Source: Caldicellulosiruptor morganii
Lineage (GTDB): Bacteria; Bacillota; Thermoanaerobacteria; Caldicellulosiruptorales; Caldicellulosiruptoraceae
Direction: 5' to 3'
DNA: 64,000 bases
Assembly: GCF_026810225.1 (NCBI RefSeq)
Contig: NZ_CP113865.1
Coordinates: 1,136,001-1,200,000, forward strand
Both the position numbers and the translations under genes were made by a program. Positions 1 to 9,931 of this stretch are shown one piece after another. The first letter of the stretch is position 1; every line of letters begins with the position of its first letter. The notes under the pieces were generated by a model that did no database searches, was not told the DNA's origin, and saw only the letters and a list, made by a program, of their open reading frames with translations.

Positions 1-174
1 AGTGAAGATACAAACCCGAATGGTTCAATTTTGAACATTGCAGGAATTTGCAATAAAGAAAAGAATGTATTTGGACTCATGCCACATCCAGAGAGAAGCA
101 GTGAAAAGCTCTTGGGTTGTGAGGATGGGAAAAGAGTATTTTTGAGTATAATTAATTATTTGAGGTCGAGGTGA
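1..174 (+). CDS. purQ: Phosphoribosylformylglycinamidine synthase subunit PurQ, C-terminal end
   Basis: This is the 57-codon end of an open frame that enters from outside the window and stops with TGA at 172-174. It contains FGLMPHPER, which matches the C-terminal glutaminase segment of PurQ, where the His and Glu of the Cys-His-Glu triad lie. PurQ supplies ammonia from glutamine to PurL in the fourth step of de novo purine synthesis. purL starts 7 bases downstream, which fits the usual purQ-purL order. The catalytic Cys and the start are outside the window. Confidence 0.9.
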   Translation, partial: SEDTNPNGSILNIAGICNKEKNVFGLMPHPERSSEKLLGCEDGKRVFLSIINYLRSR

Positions 175-180
175 GATGTT

Positions 181-2373
181 TTGAAAAAAAACCTATACGA
201 AGAGGTTGGACTGACATATGAAGAATATAAGATGATTATAGATATTTTGGGAAGGGAACCAAATGAATTGGAACTCAATCTTTTTGGTGTTATGTGGTCT
301 GAACACTGCGGATACAAAAATTCAAAGGCGCTTTTAAAACATCTTCCCACAAAAGGTGATCATATCTTACAGGGACCTGGTGAAAACGCTGGTATTGTTG
401 ACATTGGTGATGGATATGCAGTGTGCTTTAAGGTAGAAAGCCACAACCATCCTTCAGCAGTAGAACCATACGAAGGAGCAGCAACCGGTGTTGGTGGTAT
501 AATTCGCGATATATTTACAATGGGTGCAAGACCAATTGCACTTTTGGACTCACTAAAGTTTGGCAAGCTTGAAGATAGCAGAACAAAGTATCTTTTTGAA
601 GGGGTTGTTTCAGGCATTTCAGGTTATGGTAACTGTGTGGGTATTCCAACAGTTGGTGGAGAGACTACATTTGACCCAATTTACAAAAACAACATTCTTG
701 TGAATGTCATGTGTGTAGGAATTATGAAAAAAGACAGAATCTTCAAAGGTGTTGCACAAGGCGTTGGCAATTCTGTCTTTTATGTTGGACATACAACAGG
801 TAGAGATGGTATGGGCGGCGCCACATTTGCCTCAACCGACCTTACTCAGGAGTCAGAAGAAAAAAGGTCTGCTGTGCAGGTTGGAGACCCGTTTATGGAA
901 AAGCTTTTGCTGGAGGCATGCTTAGAGCTTTTTCAAACAGATGCTGTTGTTGGAATACAGGACATGGGCGCAGCAGGTTTGACTTCATCTACGTGTGAGA
1001 CAGCCGCAAGAGCAGGGACAGGCATTGAAATAGATGTAGCGCTTGTTCCTAAAAGAGAAGAGGGAATGAATCCGATTGAGGTTATGCTTTCTGAGTCACA
1101 GGAAAGGATGCTTGTTATTGTAAAAAAGGAAAGGGAAGAAGAGGTTTACAAGATATTTGAAAAGTGGGGACTTCATGCTGTTAAGATAGGAAGAGTGACA
1201 GATGATGGTATGCTGAGAGTTCTTGACAGTGGCAAGGTTGTTGCAGAGGTTCCTGCAAAAGCACTTGCACATGCTCCGGCTTATGTAAGAGAAACAAAGG
1301 AGCCGGAAATTGTAAAATTATCCCGGGAGTTTGATATCTATTCAATTCCTCAACCTCAGGATTTGAATGAAGCAATTTTAAAGATGATATCCAATCCAAA
1401 TCTTGCAAGTAAAGAATACATTTATAAACAGTACGATTACATGGTAAGAACTGATACAGTTATAAGACCAGGGCATGACGCAAGTTTGTTGAGAGTAAAA
1501 GGTATTAAAAAAGGAATTGCTATTACAATTGATAGCAACGGTAGGTATTGTTATTTGAACCCTTATGAAGGTGTCCAGCTTGTCTTGGCAGAGAGTTACA
1601 GGAATATAGTTGCGGTAGGTGCAAAGCCTCTTGCCATTACCGATGGTTTGAATTTTGGAAATCCACTCTATCCAGAGATTTATTATCAATTTGTAAAAAC
1701 AATTGAAGGTTTGAGGGATGCATGTGAATATTTTGGAACGCCAGTTACAGGTGGAAATGTATCTTTTTATAACCAATCAGAGGAAGGTGCAATTTATCCA
1801 ACACCTGTTATTGGAATGGTGGGAGTCATTGAAGATGTTGAAAAGGCTGTTGATATCTCTTTTAAGGACAGTGGAGATGTCATTGCAATAATAGGTGCTA
1901 CCTCAGATGATATAGGTGCTTCAGAATATTTGAGTTTCTACCACGGAATTGTTTCTGGTAGAGTACCAAAGCTTGATTTGAAAAAACATAAAGACACATG
2001 CGATAAGGTCCTTGAATGTATCAATCAGGGTCTATTTAAATCTGTACATGACATCTCAGATGGTGGCTTCATAGTTGCTCTTTTAGAAAGTGCTGTAAGA
2101 GGCAAAAAAGGTGCAGAGGTTGAAATAAGTACTTCTTTAAGAGAAGATTTTTACCTTTTCAGTGAAACGCCAGGACGATTTTTGGTGACATTTGATGGAG
2201 AAAATCTTTCAAAAATAAAAGAAATTTTAAATGATATTGAATTAGAAATTATTGGCAAGGTGATTGACAGCTTTGAGATGGTTGGACGAATAAATGACAG
2301 AAAACTAAAATTAAATTTAGATGAAGTTGAGAGAGTATATCAGGAGGCAATACCATGTGCTTTAAAGAGTTAG
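181..2373 (+). CDS. purL: Phosphoribosylformylglycinamidine synthase subunit PurL (small type)
   Basis: This 730-residue protein has the length of the small, Bacillus-type PurL that works with separate PurQ and PurS, rather than the roughly 1300-residue single-chain form. It converts FGAR to FGAM using ATP and ammonia. Visible family motifs include WSEHCGYKNS near residues 39-48 and SHNHPS near 87-92, with a second AIRS-like half from about residue 400 containing GLNFGNP and TGGNVSFYN. The start is TTG at 181, because the nearby ATG at 175 is followed at once by a stop; a GGTGAG ribosome site overlaps the end of purQ. The 3' end overlaps purF by 19 bases. Confidence 0.96.
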   Translation: MKKNLYEEVGLTYEEYKMIIDILGREPNELELNLFGVMWSEHCGYKNSKALLKHLPTKGDHILQGPGENAGIVDIGDGYAVCFKVESHNHPSAVEPYEGAATGVGGIIRDIFTMGARPIALLDSLKFGKLEDSRTKYLFEGVVSGISGYGNCVGIPTVGGETTFDPIYKNNILVNVMCVGIMKKDRIFKGVAQGVGNSVFYVGHTTGRDGMGGATFASTDLTQESEEKRSAVQVGDPFMEKLLLEACLELFQTDAVVGIQDMGAAGLTSSTCETAARAGTGIEIDVALVPKREEGMNPIEVMLSESQERMLVIVKKEREEEVYKIFEKWGLHAVKIGRVTDDGMLRVLDSGKVVAEVPAKALAHAPAYVRETKEPEIVKLSREFDIYSIPQPQDLNEAILKMISNPNLASKEYIYKQYDYMVRTDTVIRPGHDASLLRVKGIKKGIAITIDSNGRYCYLNPYEGVQLVLAESYRNIVAVGAKPLAITDGLNFGNPLYPEIYYQFVKTIEGLRDACEYFGTPVTGGNVSFYNQSEEGAIYPTPVIGMVGVIEDVEKAVDISFKDSGDVIAIIGATSDDIGASEYLSFYHGIVSGRVPKLDLKKHKDTCDKVLECINQGLFKSVHDISDGGFIVALLESAVRGKKGAEVEISTSLREDFYLFSETPGRFLVTFDGENLSKIKEILNDIELEIIGKVIDSFEMVGRINDRKLKLNLDEVERVYQEAIPCALKS

Positions 2374-3779
2374 AGGAAGCCTTCAAAGACCACTGTGGCA
2401 TATTTGGTATATACAGCACTGACAAAAAATGTGACAGTGCCAAAATTACCTATTTTGGACTTTATGCCCTCCAGCATAGAGGACAGGAAAGTAGCGGTAT
2501 TGCTGTAAATGATTCTGGAAGCATCATTTACCATAAAGATAACGGACTTGTCAATGAGGTTTTTAATGAGGTGGTTTTAAATCACCTCAAAGGCCAGTCT
2601 GCAATTGGGCATGTCAGGTATTCAACAACCGGAAAAAGTGATAGAGAAAATGCTCAACCACTTGTTGTAAAATACAGGAAAGAGCATATGGCACTTGCTC
2701 ACAATGGGAATTTAGTAAATGCTCATGCTATCAGAGAAAAACTTGAGCAGGAAGGTGCTATATTTCAAACTACTATTGATTCTGAAGTAATTGCAAACTT
2801 GATTTCACGAAACAGAATAAAATCACAAAATATAGAAGAAGCTATACTCAAAACAATGGATGAGATAAAAGGGGCATATTCACTTTTGATCCTCACACCA
2901 AATAAACTGATTGCGGTAAGAGATCCGTATGGACTTCGTCCTCTTGTGATGGGAAGAATAAACAACAGTATTTGTTTTGCTTCAGAGACATGTGCTCTGG
3001 ATACTGTGGGGGCTGAGTATATAAGAGATGTCGAGCCTGGTGAGATAGTTACTGTAACTGCTGATGGAATTAAGAGTATTAAATACAAACAAACTTTTAA
3101 ACATTTGTGCGTATTTGAGTTTATCTACTTTGCAAGAGCTGATTCATACCTTGATGGTATCAGTGTTTACGAAATCAGAAAAAAACTTGGAAAACAGCTT
3201 TGCAGAGAATCTTATGTTGACTGTGATATTGTAATTGGAGTTCCAGACTCAGGGACAACCGCTGCTATTGGGTTTGCAGAAGAGGCTAAAATACCATTCT
3301 CAGAGGGGTTTATAAAGAACAGGTATATCGGTAGAACATTTATAAAACCCCAGCAAAGCCAGAGAGAAATAGCTGTCAGGCTAAAACTAAATCCGTTAAA
3401 AAGCAATGTAGCCGGGAAGAGGGTTGTGCTCATTGATGACTCAATTGTCAGGGGTACAACATCAAGGAAGATTATAAAGATGCTAAAAGATGCAGGTGCA
3501 CGTGAGGTGCACTTAAGAATAAGCTCACCACCTGTTCTATTTCCTTGTTATTATGGAATTGATACCCCAGACAGAAATGAATTAATTGCAGCAAACTACA
3601 CTCCTCAAGAGATTGCCAGGATTCTGGGTGCTGATTCGCTGGAATATCTGAGTTTGGATGGTCTAAATAACGTATTTGACAATAAACTACAAAACTTTTG
3701 TACAGCTTGTTTCAGTGGTAAGTATATCACTGAAATACCAGAGAATTTTAATAAATACATTTTTGAAGAGGGTGTTTGA
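2355..3779 (+). CDS. purF: Amidophosphoribosyltransferase PurF
   Basis: This 474-residue enzyme makes phosphoribosylamine from PRPP and glutamine, the committed step of purine synthesis. DHCGIFGIY places the likely N-terminal nucleophile at Cys14, which implies removal of a short propeptide. The Ntn glutaminase domain covers the first half. The PRPP-binding loop is [13 protein letters not shown] near residues 358-370. Four cysteines (in [14 protein letters not shown] and FCTACF) match the 4Fe-4S ligands of Bacillus-type PurF, a cluster linked to oxygen lability. The start ATG has AGGAGG inside the end of purL. purM begins at the stop codon, so the genes are probably translationally coupled. 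Confidence 0.96.
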   Translation: MCFKELEEAFKDHCGIFGIYSTDKKCDSAKITYFGLYALQHRGQESSGIAVNDSGSIIYHKDNGLVNEVFNEVVLNHLKGQSAIGHVRYSTTGKSDRENAQPLVVKYRKEHMALAHNGNLVNAHAIREKLEQEGAIFQTTIDSEVIANLISRNRIKSQNIEEAILKTMDEIKGAYSLLILTPNKLIAVRDPYGLRPLVMGRINNSICFASETCALDTVGAEYIRDVEPGEIVTVTADGIKSIKYKQTFKHLCVFEFIYFARADSYLDGISVYEIRKKLGKQLCRESYVDCDIVIGVPDSGTTAAIGFAEEAKIPFSEGFIKNRYIGRTFIKPQQSQREIAVRLKLNPLKSNVAGKRVVLIDDSIVRGTTSRKIIKMLKDAGAREVHLRISSPPVLFPCYYGIDTPDRNELIAANYTPQEIARILGADSLEYLSLDGLNNVFDNKLQNFCTACFSGKYITEIPENFNKYIFEEGV

Positions 3780-4807
3780 GAATGACCACCTACAGGGATG
3801 CGGGTGTTAATATTGAAGAGGGTTATAAAGCAGTAAACCTTATTAAGAACATAGCGAAAGAGACTTTTGATTCAAATGTCATAACTGATATTGGCTCATT
3901 TGGAAGTATGTATTTATTGAATATGGACAGCTCAGAGTATATTCTGGTTTCGGGGACAGATGGTGTAGGGACAAAGCTAAAGATTGCTTTTTACATGGAC
4001 AAGCATGATACAGTTGGAATTGACTGTGTGGCAATGTGTGTAAATGACATCTTGTGTCACGGAGCAAAACCTCTTTTCTTTTTGGACTACCTTGCCTGTG
4101 GTAAACTGAGAAGTGAAAAGGTGGCAACTATAGTAAAAGGGGTTGCAGAGGGCTGCAAAATTGCAGGCTGTTCGCTTGTTGGTGGAGAGACGGCTGAAAT
4201 GCCAGGTTTTTATGAGGATGATGAGTATGATTTAGCGGGGTTTGCGGTAGGTATTGTAAAAAAAGACCTGGCAATCTGTGGTCAGGATGTTGTTCAAGGA
4301 GATATTTTAATTGGACTTGCTTCAAGTGGTGTTCACAGCAACGGCTATTCACTTGTGAGAAAGGTCTTTGGAATAGATGAAAATCCCAAAATTCTTACCA
4401 GGGTTTATGAAGAGCTGGGTTTGAGCCTTGGTGAAGAGCTTTTGAAGCCGACCAGAATCTATGTAAAGCCAGTTTTAAATGTGTTAGAGAAAGTAAAGGT
4501 AAAGGGGATTGCTCATATAACAGGTGGGGGATTTTTCGAAAACATTCCAAGAGCTTTTCCAGAAGGGTTTGTGGCAGTGGTTGAAAAAGGTTCGTGGGAT
4601 GTTTTGCCAGTATTTAAACTAATTCAGGAGTATGGTAAGGTGGAAGAAAATGAGATGTTCTCCACATTTAATATGGGTATTGGAATGGTTTTGATAGTTT
4701 CTAAGGATAATGTTGAAACTGCTATGGAGATTTTAAGTAAAGAAGGTATAAATTCATATGTAATAGGTACAATTGAAAAAGGTGAAGGCGGAGTTGTTAT
4801 AAAATGA
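3776..4807 (+). CDS. purM: Phosphoribosylformylglycinamidine cyclo-ligase (AIR synthetase) PurM
   Basis: This protein of about 343 residues closes FGAM to AIR with ATP. Typical AIRS-family motifs are visible: [10 protein letters not shown], the [10 protein letters not shown] segment, GGETAEMPG and [13 protein letters not shown]. The start is uncertain. TTG at 3776 overlaps the purF stop by 4 bases and sits about 5 bases after GAGG, while ATG at 3782 is two codons further in. The effect on the protein is only two residues. The 3' end overlaps purN as ATGA. Confidence 0.95.
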   Translation: MRMTTYRDAGVNIEEGYKAVNLIKNIAKETFDSNVITDIGSFGSMYLLNMDSSEYILVSGTDGVGTKLKIAFYMDKHDTVGIDCVAMCVNDILCHGAKPLFFLDYLACGKLRSEKVATIVKGVAEGCKIAGCSLVGGETAEMPGFYEDDEYDLAGFAVGIVKKDLAICGQDVVQGDILIGLASSGVHSNGYSLVRKVFGIDENPKILTRVYEELGLSLGEELLKPTRIYVKPVLNVLEKVKVKGIAHITGGGFFENIPRAFPEGFVAVVEKGSWDVLPVFKLIQEYGKVEENEMFSTFNMGIGMVLIVSKDNVETAMEILSKEGINSYVIGTIEKGEGGVVIK

Positions 4808-5460
4808 AGAAATTAGCTGTATTTGTTTCGGGGTCGGGTTCTAACCTTTGGGCTATTATTGATGCTATTAAAAACGGTGAGATTTGTGCAACAATATCCT
4901 GTGTGATCTCAAATAAAAAGGACGCTTATGCACTTGAGAGAGCAAAACAAAACCAAATAGAAGGGTATTATATCTCCAAAAAGGATTTTCCAAATGAAAT
5001 TGAATATGAGAAGTATCTTATAAGATTCTTAAAGGACAGGGAAATTGATTTTATCATATTGGCTGGATTTTTGTATATTTTCTCAGAGTATTTTGTAGAG
5101 GAATTCAAAAATCGTATTGTAAATATTCATCCATCACTGCTTCCTGCCTTTGGCGGCAAAGGAATGTATGGACTCAATGTCCACAGAAGTGTGATAGAAT
5201 ATGGCATGAAAGTGACAGGTGCCACGGTTCACTTTGTTGATTCTACTACAGACGGTGGACCCATAATATTGCAAAAAGCAATATATGTGAGAGAGGATGA
5301 CACACCTGAAAGTTTACAAAAGAGAGTTTTAGAAGAGGTGGAGTGGAAGATATACCCTCTTGCGATTAAGCTTCTCTGTGAGGATAAAATAGAAGTCATT
5401 GGAAGAAAGGTTATTATTAAAGACAAAGAAATCTTGAAAAAGGTGGGAATTGAGGCATGA
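4804..5460 (+). CDS. purN: Phosphoribosylglycinamide formyltransferase PurN
   Basis: This 218-residue, folate-dependent GAR transformylase makes FGAR from GAR and 10-formyl-THF. The N-terminal GSGSNLWAI loop binds the phosphoribosyl group. [11 protein letters not shown] carries the catalytic Asn-His pair, and [14 protein letters not shown] carries the third catalytic Asp. The gene overlaps purM and purH by ATGA at both ends, so it sits inside a tightly coupled operon. Its length is close to the usual 190-215 residues. Confidence 0.95.
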   Translation: MKKLAVFVSGSGSNLWAIIDAIKNGEICATISCVISNKKDAYALERAKQNQIEGYYISKKDFPNEIEYEKYLIRFLKDREIDFIILAGFLYIFSEYFVEEFKNRIVNIHPSLLPAFGGKGMYGLNVHRSVIEYGMKVTGATVHFVDSTTDGGPIILQKAIYVREDDTPESLQKRVLEEVEWKIYPLAIKLLCEDKIEVIGRKVIIKDKEILKKVGIEA

Positions 5461-6998
5461 CCAGAAGAGCTATTATAAGTGTATACAACAAAGATGGTAT
5501 TGTAGAGTTTGCAAGAGCACTAAAAGATTTTGGCTATGAAATTATCTCAACCGGTGGAACAATGAAGTATCTGAGAGAAAATGGTATTGAGGTAATAAAT
5601 ATAAGTGATATTACAAATTTCCCGGAGATTTTGGATGGAAGAGTTAAGACACTTCACCCAAACATTCATGCAGGAATTCTTGCAATAAAGGACAACCAGG
5701 AACATGTAATGACATTAAATGAGCTGAACATATCACCAATTGACATGGTGGTAGTCAATCTCTATCCCTTTAAGGAAACCATTTTTAAAGAAAATGTAAC
5801 ATTTGATGATGTAATTGAAAATATTGACATTGGTGGGCCTACAATGCTTCGCGCTGCAGCTAAAAATTTTAGATATACAACTGTAGTAATAGATCCTGCA
5901 GACTATGGGCTTGTAATAGAAGAGATGAAAGAAAAAGGTGATGTTTCTTTTGATACAAGGTTCTATCTTGCAACAAAGGTGTTTGAATATACTGCATATT
6001 ATGACTCTATGATTTTTAACTATTTCAAATATCTAAGGAATGATAAATCTTTCTCGAATCATTTCACATTTCCACTTGAAAAGATTCAGGAACTCAGGTA
6101 CGGAGAAAATCCTCATCAGCAAGCAAGCTTTTACAGAATAGTATTGCCATTTATAGAAAAATCTAATATTACAAATGCCCAGCAACTTCATGGTAAGGAA
6201 CTTTCATTCAACAACATTCTTGATAGTGATAGTGCTATAGAGCTTTTGAAGGAGTTTGATGAGCCAACGTGTGTTGCAATAAAGCATAATAATCCGTGTG
6301 CTGTTGCATCAAGTGATAATATCTTTGAGGCGTTCAAGAAAGTAAATAGCAGTGACCCGGTTTCTATATTCGGAGGAATTGTAGCATTTAACAGAAAGGT
6401 AGATAGACAAACAGCCGAGGAACTGAAAAAGATTTTCCTTGAGGTGGTTATCGCTCCTGACTTTGATGAAGATGCCCTGGCTTTGCTTTCTTCAAAAAAA
6501 GACTTTCGAATACTGAAACTTCCGACTTTAAGCAAAAACGATGTATACTATGATATCAAGTCGGTAAACGGTGGAGTGCTTGTTCAGGAGAGAGACAGGA
6601 AATTGCTAAATGAAGATTACCAGGTTGTAACAGAAAGAAAACCTGAAAAAAAGGAATTGGAAGACTTAATATTCGCATGGAAGGTTGTCAAACATGTAAA
6701 GTCAAATGCAATAGTTATTGCAAAGGACAAGATGACATTGGGGATAGGTATGGGACAGACGAATAGAATCTGGGCTGTTGAACATGCAATCGCACGTTCA
6801 CGATTTGATCTGAATGGCTCAGTGCTTGCCTCAGACGCTTTCTTTCCATTTTCTGATAGCGTAGAAGCAGCAGGTAAAGCGGGAATTACAGCTATTATTC
6901 AGCCGGGTGGGTCTATCAGAGACAAAGACTCAATTGATGCTGCAAACAAGTATAATATTGCTATGATATTTACAGGTATAAGACACTTTAGGCACTAA
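5457..6998 (+). CDS. purH: Bifunctional AICAR transformylase / IMP cyclohydrolase PurH
   Basis: This 513-residue, two-domain enzyme carries out the last two steps to IMP. The N-terminal IMP cyclohydrolase (MGS-like) domain shows STGGTMKYL and [13 protein letters not shown]. The C-terminal transformylase domain shows RYGENPHQ, the KHNNPCAVA segment and GMGQTNR. The start ATG overlaps the purN stop. The purH stop is followed by an 18-base gap holding the purD ribosome site (AGAGGGGAATTGAGG). Confidence 0.96.
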   Translation: MTRRAIISVYNKDGIVEFARALKDFGYEIISTGGTMKYLRENGIEVINISDITNFPEILDGRVKTLHPNIHAGILAIKDNQEHVMTLNELNISPIDMVVVNLYPFKETIFKENVTFDDVIENIDIGGPTMLRAAAKNFRYTTVVIDPADYGLVIEEMKEKGDVSFDTRFYLATKVFEYTAYYDSMIFNYFKYLRNDKSFSNHFTFPLEKIQELRYGENPHQQASFYRIVLPFIEKSNITNAQQLHGKELSFNNILDSDSAIELLKEFDEPTCVAIKHNNPCAVASSDNIFEAFKKVNSSDPVSIFGGIVAFNRKVDRQTAEELKKIFLEVVIAPDFDEDALALLSSKKDFRILKLPTLSKNDVYYDIKSVNGGVLVQERDRKLLNEDYQVVTERKPEKKELEDLIFAWKVVKHVKSNAIVIAKDKMTLGIGMGQTNRIWAVEHAIARSRFDLNGSVLASDAFFPFSDSVEAAGKAGITAIIQPGGSIRDKDSIDAANKYNIAMIFTGIRHFRH

Positions 6999-7016
6999 AA
7001 AGAGGGGAATTGAGGA

Positions 7017-8282
7017 ATGAAGATATTGATCGTAGGAAATGGTGGGCGTGAACATGCTATTGCCTGGAAGATTTACAACGAAGGTTACAGAGATCTGTTC
7101 TGTGCGCCTGGAAATGCAGGGATTTGCGAAATTGCAAACTGTGTTGATATAAAGGTAAATGAATTTGGCAAGCTGAAAGACTTTTGTATAGAAAAGGAGA
7201 TAGACTTTGTGATTGTCGGTCCGGACAATCCGCTTGCAGACGGAATTGTTGATTATCTTGAATCATTTGGCATAAAGACATTTGGTCCGACCAAAGATGC
7301 CGCAATGATAGAAAGCAGCAAGGTATTTGCGAAGGATCTTATGAAAAAGTATGGTATAAAAACAGCAGGATACAATGTATTTTACAGCTATGAAGATGCG
7401 ATTGATTTTGTAAATAAAAACCCAAAATACCCCATTGTCATCAAGGCAGATGGGCTTGCTCTGGGTAAGGGTGTGACAATTGCTCAAGACAGGCTTGAGG
7501 CATTAAATGCTCTCAATCTCATGATGAAAGAAAAGGTGTTTGGGGAAGCTGGAGAGAAGGTTGTCATTGAAGACTATTTGAAAGGTGAAGAGGTATCCAT
7601 TTTTGTCATTTCCGATGGCAAAGACATTGTACCATTAACAGTTGCACGGGACCATAAAAAAGCGTTTGATGGAGATAAAGGGCCAAATACAGGTGGAATG
7701 GGAGCTTTTTCGCCATCAAGGCTTGTTGATAAAAGACTTTTTGAGGACATACTTGAAAATATAATGCTAAAAGCAATATACGGAATGAGAAAGGAAGGAA
7801 GACCGTTTAAGGGTGTGCTATACGGCGGATTAATTTTAACAGAAGAAGGACCTATGGTTTTGGAGTTTAACTCAAGATTTGGCGACCCTGAAGCACAGGC
7901 CATTTTACCACTTATGAAAAGTGAGCTTTTGGAGATTATGGTAAAAGCCACAGAAGGTAATTTAAAAGGTGTTGAGGCAAAATTTTCGGACCAGTTTTCA
8001 ATTTGTGTTGTGCTTGCCTCAAAAGGCTATCCTGAAAAATATGAAACTGGCTTTGTAATTCAGGGTTTGGATAGACTTGAAAGTGATACAATTGTATTTC
8101 ATGCCAATACGAAGTTGGATGACAGTGGCAGAATAAAAACAGCCGGCGGCAGAGTGCTGAACATTGTAAGAGTTGATAGCACACTCAAAGATGCAAAGAT
8201 GAAAGTATATAAAGAAATTAATAAGGTTCACTTTGAGAATATGTTTTACAGAACTGATATAGGTGACAAAGAAATCTTTTAG
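7017..8282 (+). CDS. purD: Phosphoribosylamine-glycine ligase (GAR synthetase) PurD
   Basis: This 421-residue ATP-grasp ligase joins phosphoribosylamine and glycine to give GAR. Visible features are the N-terminal GNGGREHAIAWK Rossmann-like segment, the ATP-grasp lid KADGLALGKGV, HKKAFDGDKGPNTGGMG and the metal-binding EFNSRFGDPE. It is the last purine gene of the run. No strong terminator follows it, so transcription may continue into the small rubredoxin gene 79 bases downstream. Confidence 0.96.
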   Translation: MKILIVGNGGREHAIAWKIYNEGYRDLFCAPGNAGICEIANCVDIKVNEFGKLKDFCIEKEIDFVIVGPDNPLADGIVDYLESFGIKTFGPTKDAAMIESSKVFAKDLMKKYGIKTAGYNVFYSYEDAIDFVNKNPKYPIVIKADGLALGKGVTIAQDRLEALNALNLMMKEKVFGEAGEKVVIEDYLKGEEVSIFVISDGKDIVPLTVARDHKKAFDGDKGPNTGGMGAFSPSRLVDKRLFEDILENIMLKAIYGMRKEGRPFKGVLYGGLILTEEGPMVLEFNSRFGDPEAQAILPLMKSELLEIMVKATEGNLKGVEAKFSDQFSICVVLASKGYPEKYETGFVIQGLDRLESDTIVFHANTKLDDSGRIKTAGGRVLNIVRVDSTLKDAKMKVYKEINKVHFENMFYRTDIGDKEIF

Positions 8283-8361
8283 ATTTCCTGTTTAAGGGCA
8301 GTTCAAATGAGGTATAAATAATGTGTCAGAAAAATTTTAAGGTAAGGAGTGGAGGTATAAA

Positions 8362-8520
8362 TTGGATATCTGGGTATGTTCAATATGTGGGTATGAGTAT
8401 GATCCACAAAAAGGAGATCCTGAAAACGGCATTCAACCAGGGACCAGGTTTGAGGACTTACCAGATGATTGGGTTTGTCCTGTTTGTGGTGTTGGTAAGG
8501 ATATGTTTGAGAAAAAATAA
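8362..8520 (+). CDS. Rubredoxin
   Basis: A 52-residue protein reads from TTG at 8362, six bases after GGAGTGGAGGT, to TAA at 8518. It has the two CxxC iron knuckles of rubredoxin: CSIC at residues 6-9, followed by [12 protein letters not shown], and [11 protein letters not shown] at 39-48. The aromatic and proline framework ([13 protein letters not shown]) is intact. It is a one-electron carrier. The likely partners encoded on the minus strand here are the NADH:rubredoxin oxidoreductase (18589-19782) and the flavodiiron protein (19789-20991). The longer overlapping frame 8321-8557 is out of register and resembles no protein. The gene is easily missed because it is short and starts with TTG. 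Confidence 0.95.
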   Translation: MDIWVCSICGYEYDPQKGDPENGIQPGTRFEDLPDDWVCPVCGVGKDMFEKK

Positions 8521-8539
8521 AGAGCTTTTAAAATTTGTT

Positions 8540-8580
8540 GCCCTGAGTCGTCTTTAAGTTTGATGACTTAGGGCTTTTTT
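8540..8580 (+). terminator. Rho-independent terminator after rubredoxin
   Basis: GCCCTGAGTCGTC pairs with GATGACTTAGGGC (two G-U-type pairs) around a short TTTAAGTTT loop and is followed by TTTTTT. It closes the purine-rubredoxin transcription unit and separates it from the gene at 8630. Confidence 0.85.
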
Positions 8581-8629
8581 ATGGTGTATAATAGTTAATA
8601 TAAACAGGTATAGAAAGGCAAAAAGAAGA

Positions 8630-9931
8630 ATGGTACTTGAAAATCACTGTTATATAGAGATTGATGGACAAATAAAAGAATTAGGAGAAAAAGTAGATAA
8701 AGTTTCATATGAGTTTTTGTACACTCAAAATGGTTTGAATGTAAATATAGATTTTAAAAAGCCTTCATCAGTAAACAGTATAGCATTGGCAATAGATATA
8801 AAGGGTTTTGAAGTTCTGTTTATGGAAAAACTTCAAAAAGGTCAAAATGGTCTTGTCTTTTCACCTTCTGATTTTCAGAAAGTAGTTTTAAGAAAAGGAA
8901 AAAAATATTTTCTGTTGAAACTTTCGGGATTTTCGAATATAGAAAGTAGATTCTTTAGATTTTGCACAAAAATAAAAAACCGACTTTTGTATATAGGCTT
9001 TTTTAGCTCATTTTCTTTAGATGACAATACTGTATGCTTTTACTATCAAAATTTGCTGACATCTGTGTATGCCGGGAAAAACTCTAAAGTTAATATAAAT
9101 ATTGAGATTTTTGAAGGAGACTCTTTATACAACTGTATTTTAAAATCAAGCAGTGCTATCAGATATTATGATATAAAATATGAAATTTTTAAAACCCCAT
9201 ATAAAAATCCTATTAAGATAATTGAAATTGATAAGTGCCAGGAAGAAGATATTGCAAGAAAGTTTGGAATGTCGCTGTTTGTACCCGGCAAGATATTAAA
9301 GCTGTTCTTTTTATATTTTTCAAAAAAATCAGCTAATTTTCATTTTATCTATGATTCTACATTGCAGGCATCGAGCATGTATTATTTAAATCTTTTAAAA
9401 GTTTCGAAAATACAGCAAACTACTCTGATTTACCTCAAAAAGCAAATTGAAGATCTTGTTTTGAATGAAGATAAAATATATTGCAACTTTTACCGTAAAA
9501 ATATTATGTTAACTGAACTGAAGACTTATTATCATCTACCTTACATTCTACTTTTGTATTTTCAACTATGTCATTTGAGTTTGAGTGAACCAGTTCAAGA
9601 AGTTGAAAGGATAATAGAAGAGATTGAACTTAATGTTGTAAGGCACTTTAAATTTTTTTCTGACAGGACCCTGCTCAATATTGAAAATTTTGAAGAAAGA
9701 TTTGACAATTTCCTTTTTGCTCAGGAGACAATGACAATTTATATCTGCTATGAACTTTATAAAATGCTTTTTAAATACTATGAATACTCAAGTTATCAGA
9801 GGATAGCCGAGGAGTTAAAAGGTTTACTTGTTTTGAATTATAATTTTAATAGTGGACATTTTTACACGAATAACTACTCTTATAACAAAGAAGAATCAAT
9901 TAAACTTGTTGAAAGGGTAGATAAAAGATGA
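8630..9931 (+). CDS. Hypothetical protein upstream of polA
   Basis: I do not recognise this 433-residue protein. It has no signal peptide, no clear membrane segment and no obvious catalytic motif. It is rich in Phe, Tyr, Lys, Ile and Leu. The first ~200 residues look beta-rich (short alternating hydrophobic strands) and the rest helical. The ATG has only a weak AAAAAGAAG ribosome site. A TATAAT at 8587-8592, just after the preceding terminator, could be its -10 element, but no good -35 is visible. Its stop overlaps the polA start as ATGA, so the two genes are co-translated. That is the only functional hint. Confidence 0.75.
   Translation: MVLENHCYIEIDGQIKELGEKVDKVSYEFLYTQNGLNVNIDFKKPSSVNSIALAIDIKGFEVLFMEKLQKGQNGLVFSPSDFQKVVLRKGKKYFLLKLSGFSNIESRFFRFCTKIKNRLLYIGFFSSFSLDDNTVCFYYQNLLTSVYAGKNSKVNINIEIFEGDSLYNCILKSSSAIRYYDIKYEIFKTPYKNPIKIIEIDKCQEEDIARKFGMSLFVPGKILKLFFLYFSKKSANFHFIYDSTLQASSMYYLNLLKVSKIQQTTLIYLKKQIEDLVLNEDKIYCNFYRKNIMLTELKTYYHLPYILLLYFQLCHLSLSEPVQEVERIIEEIELNVVRHFKFFSDRTLLNIENFEERFDNFLFAQETMTIYICYELYKMLFKYYEYSSYQRIAEELKGLLVLNYNFNSGHFYTNNYSYNKEESIKLVERVDKR

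Noticed and set aside
8321-8557. A 78-codon open frame over the rubredoxin region
   Set aside because: It is out of frame with the clear rubredoxin (two CxxC knuckles) and shows no sensible protein pattern.
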